Source of the DNA: Sphagnum compactum
Taxonomy: Eukaryota; Bryophyta; Sphagnopsida; Sphagnales
Assembly (NCBI GenBank): GCA_965153455.1
Contig: OZ234493.1
Coordinates: forward strand, 28,448,213 to 28,512,212
Length of the DNA: 64,000 bases
Direction of reading: 5' to 3'
The position numbers were made by a program, and so were the translations under genes. Position 1 is the stretch's first letter; each line of letters opens with the position of its first letter. The notes beneath the pieces are model-generated. The model was not told the DNA's origin, did not search any database, and saw only the letters and a program-made list of their open reading frames with translations. Below, piece by piece: positions 49,559 through 61,600 of this stretch.

Positions 49559-51316
49559 TTCTTACGTTATAAACTTTTCCTTATGACCAAACAATTACTA
49601 AATGGCAAGCCCAACATTGCTATTGTGCATATGCGTAGTTGCAAAGTTCCTAAGCACTAGCCCGTGGCTAGAAGCTTGAGTTTTGATGATATTATGATTT
49701 TGATGTAGCTAGGGTGCACTTTGCATTAAATATCTTAATTTGAAGTATATCCATGGTTACTATTTGTGTTCTGTCATTAATTTACGGAGTTGAAATGGTA
49801 GTCAATACATCATTTTTGAATTCTTCAAGTGATTGCAACAAGGGTAGGGCTATGATTTTGGAACATCATGTGTTAGGCTAGGTAGAAGGGGGCATTAGAT
49901 TTGTAGTCATTTACATCTTTTGAATATGTTAGTAGATCATCAATGACCACTTTGGTATGGCTACCCTTTCTAGGGCCTTCAATCTATCACCATTTAATAG
50001 TCCAGTGGCAATGGTGGTTGATCATGATATAATGTTCTCAAATCTATCATGTGGTTTTGGTAAAGGGAAGATCTTCATCTTTTCCATTTGAATATCTTGG
50101 TCTGTAGACAGAAAGGAATTGGTCTTTAGATACATTCAATTGAATTTGTCACATGGTTGTAGCAAGGGTATGGTGGTGATTTTTACACACATAACATAAC
50201 CTACATACTCTATTTGTAGGCTTGTCATAGTGATGGTTTTTTGTTTTCTAAGATATTTCCAATTTCCTTCACAAAACCATTTAGAATTGATTTTGTTGAG
50301 CTTTTTAGCAACAAAACCACACAATTTGGATTGTTGTTTGTCGTCACATTTTTTATCATGAGCATTTTTATGTTGCCATAGTTTCTCTTGTTTTCAAGAT
50401 TGACTAGTTTTGTGTAGCCAAATTTGCTCCCTTGCTGTTCACCTAGTAGCCAAATATACAACCTACCTAAGACTTATGTCGCTTAGATTTTTTAATAACA
50501 ATTGATATTCGTGTTGCCAATTTATGGATAATTGGAAATTTGTAATCGCCATCCGAGCCACTGTTCAATGAAAAGAATTTGCCAAATCAGCTCCACTTCA
50601 CCCCCAAAAAAAAAAAAAATGAAAAAGAAAAAAAAGCCAGCTAAGCTATTCAACAGTTGAAGTGTGTAGCCAAATTCTCTGAAAGAGTGGGGGAAAAAAA
50701 ATCCAATTGTGGGAATTCCCCAAAGTAAGTGCCCATCATCCACTGGATGCCCGTTATTACTCAGTTGTGGATGAACCGCAACTGAGTTAATATTTGATTT
50801 CACCTTGGTAACCAATTTTGTAACAAGTAGGTCTCATATATAGGTAGATAGGTAGGAAAATTGGTACTTACTAGATAAGTAGATGTTTTATATGTAGGTA
50901 AGGGGCTGCTTTTAAATACCTACCTACTAACAACCCACTTGTGGGTTGTTAGTAGGTAGGTTGGTAAAAACAAAGCACTGAGCTAACCACCATGGTTAGC
51001 TAGGCAACTGGAACCCAACAGAAAACTGTTTCCTGACCACTTACCATCCATCCTTCAAAGGGCGCTGGTGGGTGCTGCTGGTTCACTGTGACCATGCAAC
51101 CCTACAAGTGAGACTTGGGTCCGTCGACCAAGTCCTCAGTTAGCTGAGATGCTTTCTTGAGTGCCACTCCATCATGTTTGAGACCAATTTGCGAGGAAAT
51201 AAGCAGGTCGGCGGGGGACCCACTTAGGTTACTAGAAGTGTAGATGCAGGATTGGTTTCATGTGCTTGCTCCTATGGTACTTGTCAGTCGCTAGTTCTGA
51301 GAGTTCCAGGGATTGC
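49559..51316. other. Intergenic region with TAGG foldback
   Basis: No coding exon is supported. Old AT-rich sequence follows the hAT relic. The TAGG/CCTA foldback and perfect palindrome (50829-50966) lie here. From about 51000 the base composition shifts towards the next gene island. Confidence 0.6.
50829..50966. repeat. TAGG/CCTA foldback with perfect palindrome (copy 4)
   Basis: Positions 50918-50938 and 50941-50961 are perfect 21-base reverse complements separated only by TT. The right arm begins GTGGGTTGTTAGTAGG. TAGGTAGATAGGTAGG and further TAGG motifs lie to the left. It is the best-preserved member of the family seen at 2.6, 6.6 and 10.8 kb. Confidence 0.9.
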
Positions 51317-51330
51317 AGGGTTTAGGGTTT
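51317..51330. promoter_or_regulatory. Telo-box upstream of the C2HC gene
   Basis: AGGGTTTAGGGTTT, the reverse complement of AAACCCTAAACCCT, lies about 130 bases before the ATG at 51458. Telo-boxes of this form are a known plant promoter or leader motif, common in translation and growth genes and bound by TRB-type proteins. Confidence 0.55.
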
Positions 51331-51457
51331 AAGTAGGGCGGGGTCTAGGGTTGGAGTCTAAACCGATTGCCCTGTTCTTTTTTTCCTCGTTTGTTGGTGG
51401 TGGTGGTGGGTGTTGTGAAGCTGGACGTGAATGTGGTTGCACAGGGATTTGGAACCA

Positions 51458-52755
51458 ATGGAAACAGCAGCGTCTGCAAATGGGCAGGCTAGACAAGAGC
51501 AGGCCGGTAGTAGCGAAGGTATCGCGTCGCTGCTTGCACTGGCTCGGCAACAGATCAATGAAGGCAACCCTTCTCTCGCTTTACAGGCGGTAGGTAATAC
51601 AGGAAATCGGTTTCTCCTTTTTCAATGGGTGTTAGATTTGGATGCAGCATTCTGCGTGCATGTTGAATTTGGGTCGATGTAGATGGAATTGGAATTGGGT
51701 GTCTCTTTCTCTCTTTCTGGGACCACTGCTGGCTTTTCAGAGCTGACAACCGTTTCTAATGGCTTTTGTTATCCCAACTTGATTGTCCGATTTATATTCA
51801 ACCCAGAATTTGGGAGTTCTTAGGGTTAGCACTGGTTTACCACCACCATTTCCATCCATCTGGATTCACTCTGTATAACAAGGAGCATGGGCCTAGTCAA
51901 TTTTCAATTGCATTCATTAATGTTGTCAAGAAGATAGAAGGAAATTAGGTCAAATCTTTAAGGTATAGTTTAGATTTGAGTAATTCAGAGAAAAATTGCA
52001 GTATGCATATGCACCATGCACAAAATGAATAAAATCACACAGAACACAGGAGTTTTCTGCTCTAGTTTTGAAAGAAAAATACAGCACATTTTCACCTATC
52101 TGCTTAATTTTGGCAATTCCCATATTTTTGGCCATGTCTTTTGTGTTTTTTGTCCAGTTTCATTGAAATTGCAAATAGTCTGCTGCTGTATCACATTGAC
52201 AGAACCAGAATTTTCATGCCAATGATGACATCAGTTGGATTCAAGAATTGAGCATAATCACAGCATACTGTGGAAGCTTCATGAGGGACACATGCTTACC
52301 ATCATTTGAAATCATCTGGCATATGGGGTTGGGGAGGATAGGTGGTGATGGCACTTCGAGCCACAGGAGGCGAGCAAGCGGTGCTGGGAGCATTGGGAAG
52401 AGCACGTGAATTGTACCATAGTGGCTTGCGTGAAAATGCTGCTACTGATGAACTGTCAGCCTTGTTTGCAGAATGTGCAATTGCTACACTCCCTCCACAG
52501 CCCACAGCTACACCTGTTGCAACAAATGCAGCTGATTCAGCGTCAGGGCAATTTGTAGATCATGAGCTAATGGACACTACGGACATCAATGGTGCCAACA
52601 GTGGCTCCATATTGGCAGAGAGTGGCAGGGAACAAGTGGTTATAGATGCTTCATCCGATGGCAGCAGCTTTGTATGTCAGCAATGTGGTGGTGTTGTAAG
52701 TAACCTTCGCAGAGATGAGCATATGTCTTTCTGGTGTTCTCCACCTCCCTCGTGA
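51458..52755 (+). CDS. Conserved plant protein with C-terminal C2HC zinc finger, 2 exons
   Basis: Exons 51458-51589 and 52342-52755 join in phase 0 through a GTAGGT...AG intron, giving 181 aa. The N-terminal third is helical: SLLALARQQINEGNPSLALQ, ALRATGG, LGRARELYHSGL, LSALFAECAIA. It reads as paired helices like a short repeat domain. A low-complexity linker follows. The C-terminus has SILAESGREQVVIDASSDGS and then a zinc-binding pattern with Cys156, Cys159, His171 and Cys176 (C-x2-C-x11-H-x4-C, in FVCQQCGGVVSNLRRDEHM). I recognise it as a plant-conserved family of unknown function. The finger spacing is close to UBZ4-type ubiquitin-binding fingers (C-x2-C-x11-H-x3-C), but that is only a resemblance. 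The stop is at 52753-52755; a GTAAGT inside the finger coding sequence (52696) is unlikely to be used. Confidence 0.88.
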
Positions 52756-54150
52756 AAATCTGTCACCATGGTCTATTGATGCATTGAAGGAATGGTACTG
52801 TACCGAGAGGACTTGTGGCTTCAGTGTTTTCGTGAGGTGTGGATGAGAAAGGATTATGTTCAAATGCTGCAACTTATTGTCTCGCTTCCTAATAGGTTTT
52901 TATTTAAGTTGTGGAAGTGTAGTTCTGGATACATGGTTTGTAGGCTGGATACTTTTCACTATGGGTGGCAATGCAGAATCCTGACAATCAGTTGTTTACA
53001 GATGGAGCTGTATGAAAACCCTAATTGGTGACTGTTAAACCCTGTCCATACAGCATGAGACCTGTCTTTTGACCTAACTGTTAATATAATATTTCTATCT
53101 CTAGTGTCCCCTTCTTTGGACTCCAAGCAAAATGTGGAATGCCCGATCTATAACCAGCAACCATTTTGTGATGAATGTTTGGTTGCGCCAAGTATCACAT
53201 TATCACTCACTATCTATGAAACGGTCTAATAGCATGGTCGAACCAGATACCTTTGTCATGCAGGTGAGAAGTGATATGGTGTGCACCATACCATCCTCGA
53301 ATCTGTTTTGTGCAAGGAAAGTGCACAACTGCTACAAGATTTTGATTTTTCCAGGGCCATCTCATTGTCTTGTTTCTTCATGTTGATCTCATCATATATT
53401 TTGTTCCCAGTTTCCCCATTCTTCCTACTACTCACCTTAGCACTGCAGCTGTGTTTGGTATGACAAATTCTCTGTCATGCACTAGACTCAGATCAGGGAC
53501 TTTTTTTGATGTTGTGCTGAAGCTACCTAGAGGTGTTGTACATTTTAAAGTTTTACAAACCTTCTGACTTATCATCTGCTGATTCATTTCAATGGTTTCT
53601 CTTAGTTAGCAGGAATTGACAATGTGCCCCTCAAATTGTGTTCGAATTTCTTGCTTCTCCACAAACTTTTGCCATGAATGGGAGTTGCATTTAGGCTCAC
53701 CAGAGAATGTTACTTTGTTCCCTGGTTATGATCATGATTATTTTTTCCCTTCTGCCTTGTAGGTTTTGTTCTTGCTTATTGCCCTCATCCTCTTGTGTTC
53801 AATCCTCTCCTCCATGGTTGTGGTTATCTGTTTGTATTGTGCACCAAGTGGTTGTAGAAGTTGAATTTGCGGAACTTGTTTCCCTTGTCGACCCTGTGCT
53901 ATTTTGTTTTTCTAGTCTTGTGTGGGACTGAGGTACCACCATCCTGGTTCACTTGATTCTCATCACCAGGTGATCTTAGGTAAGCAAGCGGAGGTTATTT
54001 TTCCTCAAGTTATACAGGCAGTAAGGAGAATCAAGCTCAATGTACCCTGTGCCAATCCCCAATGCAACAGGGTTGGCTGTCCTGATTCATTGTTTAGAAG
54101 AAAAGAAATGACCAAGATGCTGGCCAAAAGCAGGAAATGACACACAAAAA
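52756..54150. other. 3' flank of the C2HC gene with an orphan frame
   Basis: No conserved exon was recognised. A plus-strand frame ending at 54140 contains VIQAVRRIKLNVPC and three further Cys (PQCNRVGC) before a basic end. An open stretch near 53103-53230 also has paired Cys. These could be exons of an unrecognised gene or 3' UTR of the C2HC gene. Evidence is too weak for a gene call. Confidence 0.3.
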
Positions 54151-57100
54151 GACGGCATCACCTGTCTGTCTGTGTGATGACCTTATCCAGGGACATATGA
54201 TCTTCATGTGGATGACTCTATGAAGCACTGCAATGGAGCTGCAATTTTGGCTATTTCAACAATCAAAACTACTCAAGGCCTGACCATGTTACCAATGTAG
54301 AAAACAGAAAAAACTTCCTTGCAAAAGTAAGGACTAAAATGCCTCTGAGAAAATAGTACCTCATTCTTTAACCAAATCGAGCAATTTTTGTATTATTGGA
54401 TGCAAAAGTTGGAGGGTTATAAATGTTCTTGAAGCATCAAAAGTAAAAGAGCAACATAGAAAACCCATGAAGAGGATGAGTGATAGAGATTGCTTCAAAA
54501 AATTTGAAAAATCATTTTTAGACCTCTCTTTAGTCACAATTCCATACCTTTTTCATTTTTAGTCCATTTTGAGTGATTTAAAACTTGATAAGTGCACCAC
54601 CTACTTCACAAAATTTCTTTGTATTTCAAATGCAAAGATACAATGATCCAAGATTTTAAGCTCAAAATTCTAATTTGTATTAATTCATCCATCATCGAAC
54701 ATTGAATTTGCTTACACAAAACATCTTATATATTCTCCTAAACACCTGATATCTTCCTCACAAATTTGAGATCCAGACTATGAAGATCAAATATGAAAAT
54801 TGATTGTTATCACATTTGTGAAAATCATCCTATTTTGAGAGCCAACTTGATTAATTTTTGTATAAATATAATACCCTAATCAATTCTCATAAGTTTTTTT
54901 TCTTTTAAAATTAAAAGAGTCAAGGTAGTTCTCAAAAGTGTTGGGATACCTTTCCTAAAAACCTCGCACTGCTAGCACCCTTCATTTTTTCGACCTTCAT
55001 AAATCTGCCCAAAATTATTGAGCTACATAAAAAGTCCAAAACCTGCCTGAATTGTTTTTGAGCATCAGGATTTTTCCAGAGTCTCTGCCCATTGCGTATC
55101 ATTGGGAATCAATTTTAAAATAATTTTCTGCCTGCGCATTTTTTAGACTTCCTGAAGGGCATGAAGATTTCGATTTGAAGCTCTACCTCTGTTGTGATGA
55201 TGCAGAAAATGCATGCATGACAGGAATGACATTTTCCTCAACTAATTGAGTTGTGTCTTGGAGCAGATGGGATACACACTCCCATAACTCGTTTCACTTT
55301 CACTTTGGGAGCTGGTATTCCCCAACAATCTTCCATCTTTAGACATTGAGTGATATTTGCATCTATGAAAAGATGGCAATGAGGTGGTGGGGCTCATGTC
55401 CCAAAATGGGAAGTGTTTTTGGATAGCAATGATGTTTTGAAAAATCCAAACACAAAGTTCGAAAGAGATCAGTACCAACTAACTACTCATAACACAATTT
55501 GGAGAGGAAAATTGTGTTTACTTCTGGAGAGCTCCTCATAAGCACTGGTGAAAAGGTCACGGTACACCATCATGGGTGCTGGGTAAAGGTGCTGGTTTAC
55601 TCACATTGGTTCCACAGAACAAACCGGAAAATCTATTTAAATTATTACTAAATATCACAAACATCCCATGCTAAGATTAAATCAGGGTCTGTGAGTTCAA
55701 ATCTAACATCCCCAAGTTGAACACTTATTTTTGTCTCAGACAAAACCTTAAACCCTAAACACCCCATCTTTGAATGTGGGTAGTTATGGTGCAATGCATG
55801 AAGGCAGAGGGCACAAACCTAAAATGTTACAAAGGGGTTCTCCTTTCAGTCATCATCACTTTCTTCATGCAAAGGCTTCTTTTGTGAGTCAAGAATTGCA
55901 TGCAAAGCACGCTTCTTTTTTTGTCGCAAGTCCGTCCATGATACTGGGGCTGACTATTGGTCGTTAATATTCAAGTCGGAATTCAACAGTCCATTAATAG
56001 CATCACCACCTAAGAAGTAGTACACATTTTCTTTATTTCTAATCATATTCTCTGCTGCATTGGTTCACTTTTACAGACTTTCACATGTTTTTCTGAATGC
56101 TCTTTCATTTGCAAGACACATTACTAATAAAGATATGGTTTTTGTGCTTTTAACTTGTTGACCCAAAATGAAAGTGAGTCACAACTTACAAGATTGCAGC
56201 CCAAACAAAGTTTAGTAAAAATTGAATGCCTCCTCTTTTCACAGTATCTATATGAAATTGTGAAGTGAGCATTCGAATCTAAAATATAAGTAAAGCATAT
56301 TTTCACCTATAAACAAATCAAGACTTGCATCGAATATGAGAAAAAATATTAAAGCAGATCACTCCAGCATGCCCAACCAACCAATCTTGGACATGATGTT
56401 CGGTACATGCATAAGGTACAATGAGATCTACAATTATATCTACAAATGTTTAAATGATTAATGATTTTATACTGCCATTTATATGTGTGTGAAGTGTAAA
56501 AAGAACAACCAAAAGTTCACTTAAGCACACCGAAATGGTAAGTGATAGAATTTATGACAAATATATATGCATCAAGTATACAACAATAAAAAAAAAAGCA
56601 TCCATAAAGAGGTGAGGACATTCCTCTCTTCTCTATTGAATTCTAGGCATTCCATGGCCAATTCCATCATCTATTTAGTCGACTATGTTGTGAAATTCAA
56701 AAACAAATTCCTCACAGTTAACTTCAAATGTGGCCAGCAAAACATTGACCCAGAGGTAGAACATAAGGGCCTGCAAGCAATGATAGAGGTCGTGATAGAT
56801 ATAACACATGGAAAGACTCACAAGACATATAACACCTATCATATAAGAAAGGGAATATCCTCATTGCCTCCTGCATGTTGGTGGGTTCCGTCAAATTAGT
56901 GCAAGACAACAAAAAAAATTTAAAATGCTTTGATCTCTGTGGCAGAACAAGCAGAACCACGGAATGCTCAAAAAATACAAGCATGGACAGAGCTAGTATG
57001 GGTATTATTTAGCATCCTCCAACGATTTGTGCTGATGAATGTGAAGGTTTTGTTTCACCTCCAATTTCAGCAAAAAGATAGATAGGTGTCAGGAAACTCT

Positions 57101-57949
57101 ACATGTGTGTTGGCACTTGTCGTTTATACTAAAACTAAAATGTCATGAAGTCATAGTGTCATTGATCAGGTTGTCCCATACTAATGAAGTCGAGTGTAAG
57201 AGCATTGCTAGAGACAGAATCAGAGTGTACTAGAGCTATGAAGCATCAAATGCATGATATTAAATGTTGTTGATTTAGCTTCGCAACACCAATGTGATGA
57301 CAAGTTCTTCAAGCTTTGTAGAACAAAGGTTCAGACTTTTTGATAGTTATAGAGTCTCTCTTTTTGTTGCTAAAATGGGTGGAGTCCAGTGTTGGCCGGT
57401 TCTTTCTTTTTCATAACCGCCGGGTAGTTATTTTAATTTTAATTTCAGATCACATAGGTTATCGATATCAATATGAAAAAACATTTGGTTACAAGGTAAG
57501 TTATAAAAAAACATTTGGGTAATATCATTGGTTATGTGTAAGGGCAGGTTATCAAATAACTGGTTGATAATCGTCTGTTATCCTGCTGATTATTGGCCAG
57601 TTATAAAAAAAAATTAAATTGTTTTTTCTTCTTTTTTTAATTATTTTTTAAAGATCGATAATCTAAAAGGATAATAATTGAGTCATCCAAGCAGGTTATC
57701 AGATTTCTTAAATTTCCATATCAGATGGTTATCAATTTAAATGGTCATTAAAAAAAATCAAGAACAAGTTGATACATTATTAACAATCAACTTGATAACC
57801 GGGTCAAAAATCAAATAACCGGCCCGAGAGTGGTTTGCATCTTTATCATTGATCTGATGTATTATGTGTCAACCCCACATACAAACTTTGTTGATTTTAA
57901 GGGTTTGCTTGCTACGTTGGGGATAACGTGACCCGACAAGTATGTTGGT

Positions 57950-58290
57950 CCAAGCATTGTTGCTTGAGTTTTCTTCCATTGTTGCTCACTTTTTTTTTGC
58001 ATTGTTGCTCGACTCCTTTTGTATTCTTGGTTGGCTCCTCTTGTGTTGTTACTTGATCCTTTCACATTGTTGCTTGGTTATTCAAGTCTTCTTTCATTAT
58101 TGTTCAACTTTTTTTGTGTTAATATTCAAGCCCTCTTGCATTGTTGTTTGTTCATCTTGTGTTGTTCAACAACTAGTTCCACTTACATCATCAATGTTTG
58201 AACCTCTTGGATGTGGTTCAAGTCTTCTTGGTTGTTACTCAAATCTTTTTGCATTATTATTTAGGTCCTCTTCTGTTGTTGATGTTCAAC
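57950..58290. repeat. Degenerate minisatellite (CATTGTTGCT-type)
   Basis: Units of roughly 25-36 bp repeat the core CATTGTTGCT or TGTGTTGTT followed by TCAAGTCTTCTT-like sequence. At least eight imperfect units can be picked out. The T-rich composition makes the open frames here spurious. Confidence 0.65.
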
Positions 58291-60179
58291 TCTTGTGTAA
58301 GCTCCCTTTCTAAGCTAGTTCCCATGTTTCCTATTTGATTTTTTGTTCATTGTTGCTTGCCAATTTGAAAGCAAGGAGCTTGGATCCACCATTGAATTGT
58401 TTCTTCAAGTATGATTTACAAAATATGTTTGTAAGTTTATTTATTTTTGGTTTGGACATTAATGTTTATCTTTCCATTTATTTTGGTGAAACATTTTTTA
58501 ATGTTCTAAGTTTAATCTTTGTTTGTTATTGAACTTGATAGAATTTTAATATTAGAAAATATGTTTGTTGTTTGCAAGATTCATTTTTTTTTTCTTTTTT
58601 TTTGCATTGTAATTTGTTTCATTTTGAATATTCATTTTTTACATGAAAAAAGAAAGGTTAAGTAAATTATTTTGACCTTGTAAATGTTTTAAGTTGTATT
58701 GCTTTGGATGCCCCATGTTCCAAAAATATTGGTGGTGAGCCAATCAAATGGCTACTTTTAAAAATGAAAACAATTGTGAACGCACCCATCACTAATTAAT
58801 AAAAGTATGAAAAGAAACTAGGGTTAGAAGAAGAATGAGAACAATTTAAAGGTTCATATGAATGTGATGAAATTGTGGGCATATGAAATTATGGAAGAAA
58901 AAAATCATTTTTTCTTATTTTTACCAATTTATGGTAATTTTGTGATTAAAAAATCATTTTGGTAGAATTGATTGAACTTTTGATACCCAACTTGTGAAAA
59001 TTGCTTTTGAAAATTGATTGGTTTTAAATTTGTGAAAATCAACTCTGAGAACCAATTGCTTTTAAATTTGTGAAAACCGGCACTTAGAAAACCAATTGAA
59101 TCTTTTTGCAAAATTTTAATACCCTGGTTGGTTCTCTTTTATGGAAAATAATGGTAACAATAATTGATTCAATTCCTAAAGGATAGTAGGAACTAAAACT
59201 AATGATTCTCACCCAACAAAAGTTAAAATACCCAACATTAGTACTAACCATCAACATAATTTGTAGCATTGAATAACAATAGTTGTATTTTGTATTTAGT
59301 CTAAAAGATGAGTCAAACTAATCAAACCCTAACACGGTGTTTTTGCACAAGGTTGAACATTATCAATTTTTTTAAATCAAACACAAATTTTGGGGGGTGA
59401 GGAAGGGGGGGGGGGGGGGGGTGTTTAATGTCCTCATATTTTTGTAAGGGATATTCTACAATGGAAGTATGACCAACAATTTGGTGAGCAAAAATTTTAG
59501 CTCTAGTTCCAAAATCAAAAATTAATCCTATTTTGGATCTAATTTTTATTAACTAGAACCAAAACTGGCAATTCTTACCCGTCAAAATGGATATGCAACC
59601 AAAAAAAAAGTGGGGCAATATCAAATAAGACTTTGGTTAAATAGAGTTAGATATGAAATTGTTCATAATATGAAGCTTGCAAAAGCTCACATTTCTTCAA
59701 AGCATGCATTTAAACCAAACCACTGACAACATGTTTATATGTCCTAATGCTAACATCCTATATTGGCATTTCAATTAGATTAGAACACTTTGGACCCCTT
59801 CTCATTTGACTACCATGATCTAATAGTATGTTTTGTTGGAGAGACAAACGCCACAACTCAAAAATCAAATGTTCATCTAACCTTCAAGCTTCAAAAAGTT
59901 CGAGCAGCCCGGTTACTGAAAAAAAAATACTCACCACTCCCGTGGCTCGTTTTTTTTTCCAATAAACAAGCTGCTCTCGCCGGTTGGTTACGTAGTCCAA
60001 ACATCACTCAATATGTCACGCGTCTGCACAGGACAGTTGTTCTTCAAAAATGTATGCAATCACAGTACAACATGGTGAGCCATGCCTATAGCAGCAATAC
60101 AGATTTCTTGTTGCCTAGTAAGTACTTACTAGGGCAGACTGGCCCATCGTCGATCGCCTCCTTATGACTGAACACTTAT

Positions 60180-60460
60180 TTATATCTTCATCGTATGTGC
60201 TTCATTTTGAGTGATTTCAAATGTTATGGGAGCGCTATTTCAAGCTTTAGAAATCATCTTTGAAATGCAAAGGAAAAATAGTAATAAATTTATTTAAAAA
60301 AAGAAAAAAAAGAAGCTTTCCTTCTTACAAAATGTTTGTTTTTTTTTCTCTTTGTACCCCTCTTACTTTCAAACCTCGTAACTTTCTTATTTCTTATTCA
60401 TTTTAAATGATTTAACATGTTATAGGAGCACAACCTGAAGTTCTACCAAAGTCTAATAGC
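60180..60460 (+). repeat. Dispersed repeat Y, copy at 60 kb
   Basis: Inverted copy of 15051-15360. Shared blocks in order are TTCATTTTGAGTGATTT, AATGTTATGGGA, AATCATCTTT, then AACTTTCTTATTTCTT, TTCATTTTAAATGATTTAA and ATGTTATAG. Confidence 0.65.
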
Positions 60461-61248
60461 AACAAAGTAACATGCAAGGAATTTTTTCAGTGTTCAGGAA
60501 ACGATCATTGTAATGTTGGGTGGTTTGTTTCTTTTGAGTTCTTAACCCCCTACTTTTGCATTAGCATGAAAAAATTTGAATCTGATGAATGTTGTTGCAT
60601 TTTAGCTAAGTTTTTTTTATCTTTGAAGAATTTTAACTATTTTGTTTTGTGCAATGTGTTTCTTCTCATTTTTTTTTGTCTTTTGAATTGCTAACTTCCT
60701 TGTATTTTTCAATCTTTTGCTTGCAATGGACTCATTTCCTTTTCTCAAGTTCATCTCACTTGTACAAGCCTTGTAGCTTTTTGGGCATAATTCCTTCAAC
60801 ATTTCCAAGCTTGATAAATGTTATTTTTAAGGCTATAGTTATTTTTTAAAAAAATGTTGTTTGATATTTTTATTTTTTTTGGCTATAATGACTTTTTCTT
60901 GTACATATTGTAGAGGCTTTGCAATAGGTATATGACTTTTGGATCATGTGAAATAGTTGAAGTTTTTTAGAAATTTGTTTAATTTTATATATTTTAATGC
61001 GGTTGTTCTCTATCTTTCTCTATTTTATGTAGCTCTTTGCATAATGTCATTTTTGATAGAGGCAAATGGATTCAATTGTGATCTCAATGTGTATTGTAGA
61101 ATTTCACATGACAATTTTCAAGTTTTCTTCATTGGCCAAGTGTTAATATTGGCCTCTTAGGACCTAAGCAAGTATCGACAACCGAGGGTACGAGAACAAG
61201 GCCATGGTTTGGGACCCCTACAAGGCCACGGTTTGGGACCCCGTTGTA

Positions 61249-61465
61249 GGGTCTTCTTACGTGGTGTAAAAATGGACGATTTTGGATTTTGGATTGGGGG
61301 GGGGGGGGATAGTGTTCCTTGTGATACCTGGCGGGTATTAGGCGGGTATCATGAGGAAAAAGGGTCCTCTTACATGATGTACAAATGGACAATTTTGGAT
61401 ATTCTGGGAATATTTTTCCTTGTGATACCTGGTGAGTCTTTGGCGGGTATCATGAGGAAAAAAAA
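61249..61465. repeat. Tandem duplication, about 110 bp, two copies
   Basis: Copies 61249-61361 and 61362-61465 share GGGTC, TCTTAC, AAATGGAC, ATTTTGGAT, CCTTGTGATACCTGG and GGCGGGTATCATGAGGAAAA. The first copy contains a G13 run. A smaller duplication (GGTTTGGGACCCC) precedes it at 61206-61243. Confidence 0.85.
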
Positions 61466-61600
61466 ATGAATGCTTTTTGCCGGTGCGAGCATTTCATTTT
61501 CTGAAATTGGGCCTGGGTGTCCTTATTATCTTGTAGGTGACCTCTGGATAAAAGTGAGTATACGGTGGATAAACTCGGGATGATGCTAATAAACGCTGGT

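Larger units (their letters stand above)
54151..61600. other. Repeat-rich intergenic region
   Basis: No gene is supported. It carries a diverged repeat Y patch (54530-54600), a minisatellite (57950-58290), a poly-G tract (59406-59421), a repeat Y copy (60180-60460) and a tandem duplication (61249-61465). An open frame at 59790-60167 begins with TTG rather than ATG, has no domain and is not called. Confidence 0.55.

Noticed and set aside
59790-60167. 125-codon plus-strand frame
   Set aside because: It starts with TTG, has no domain or splice support, and lies in repeat-rich DNA.
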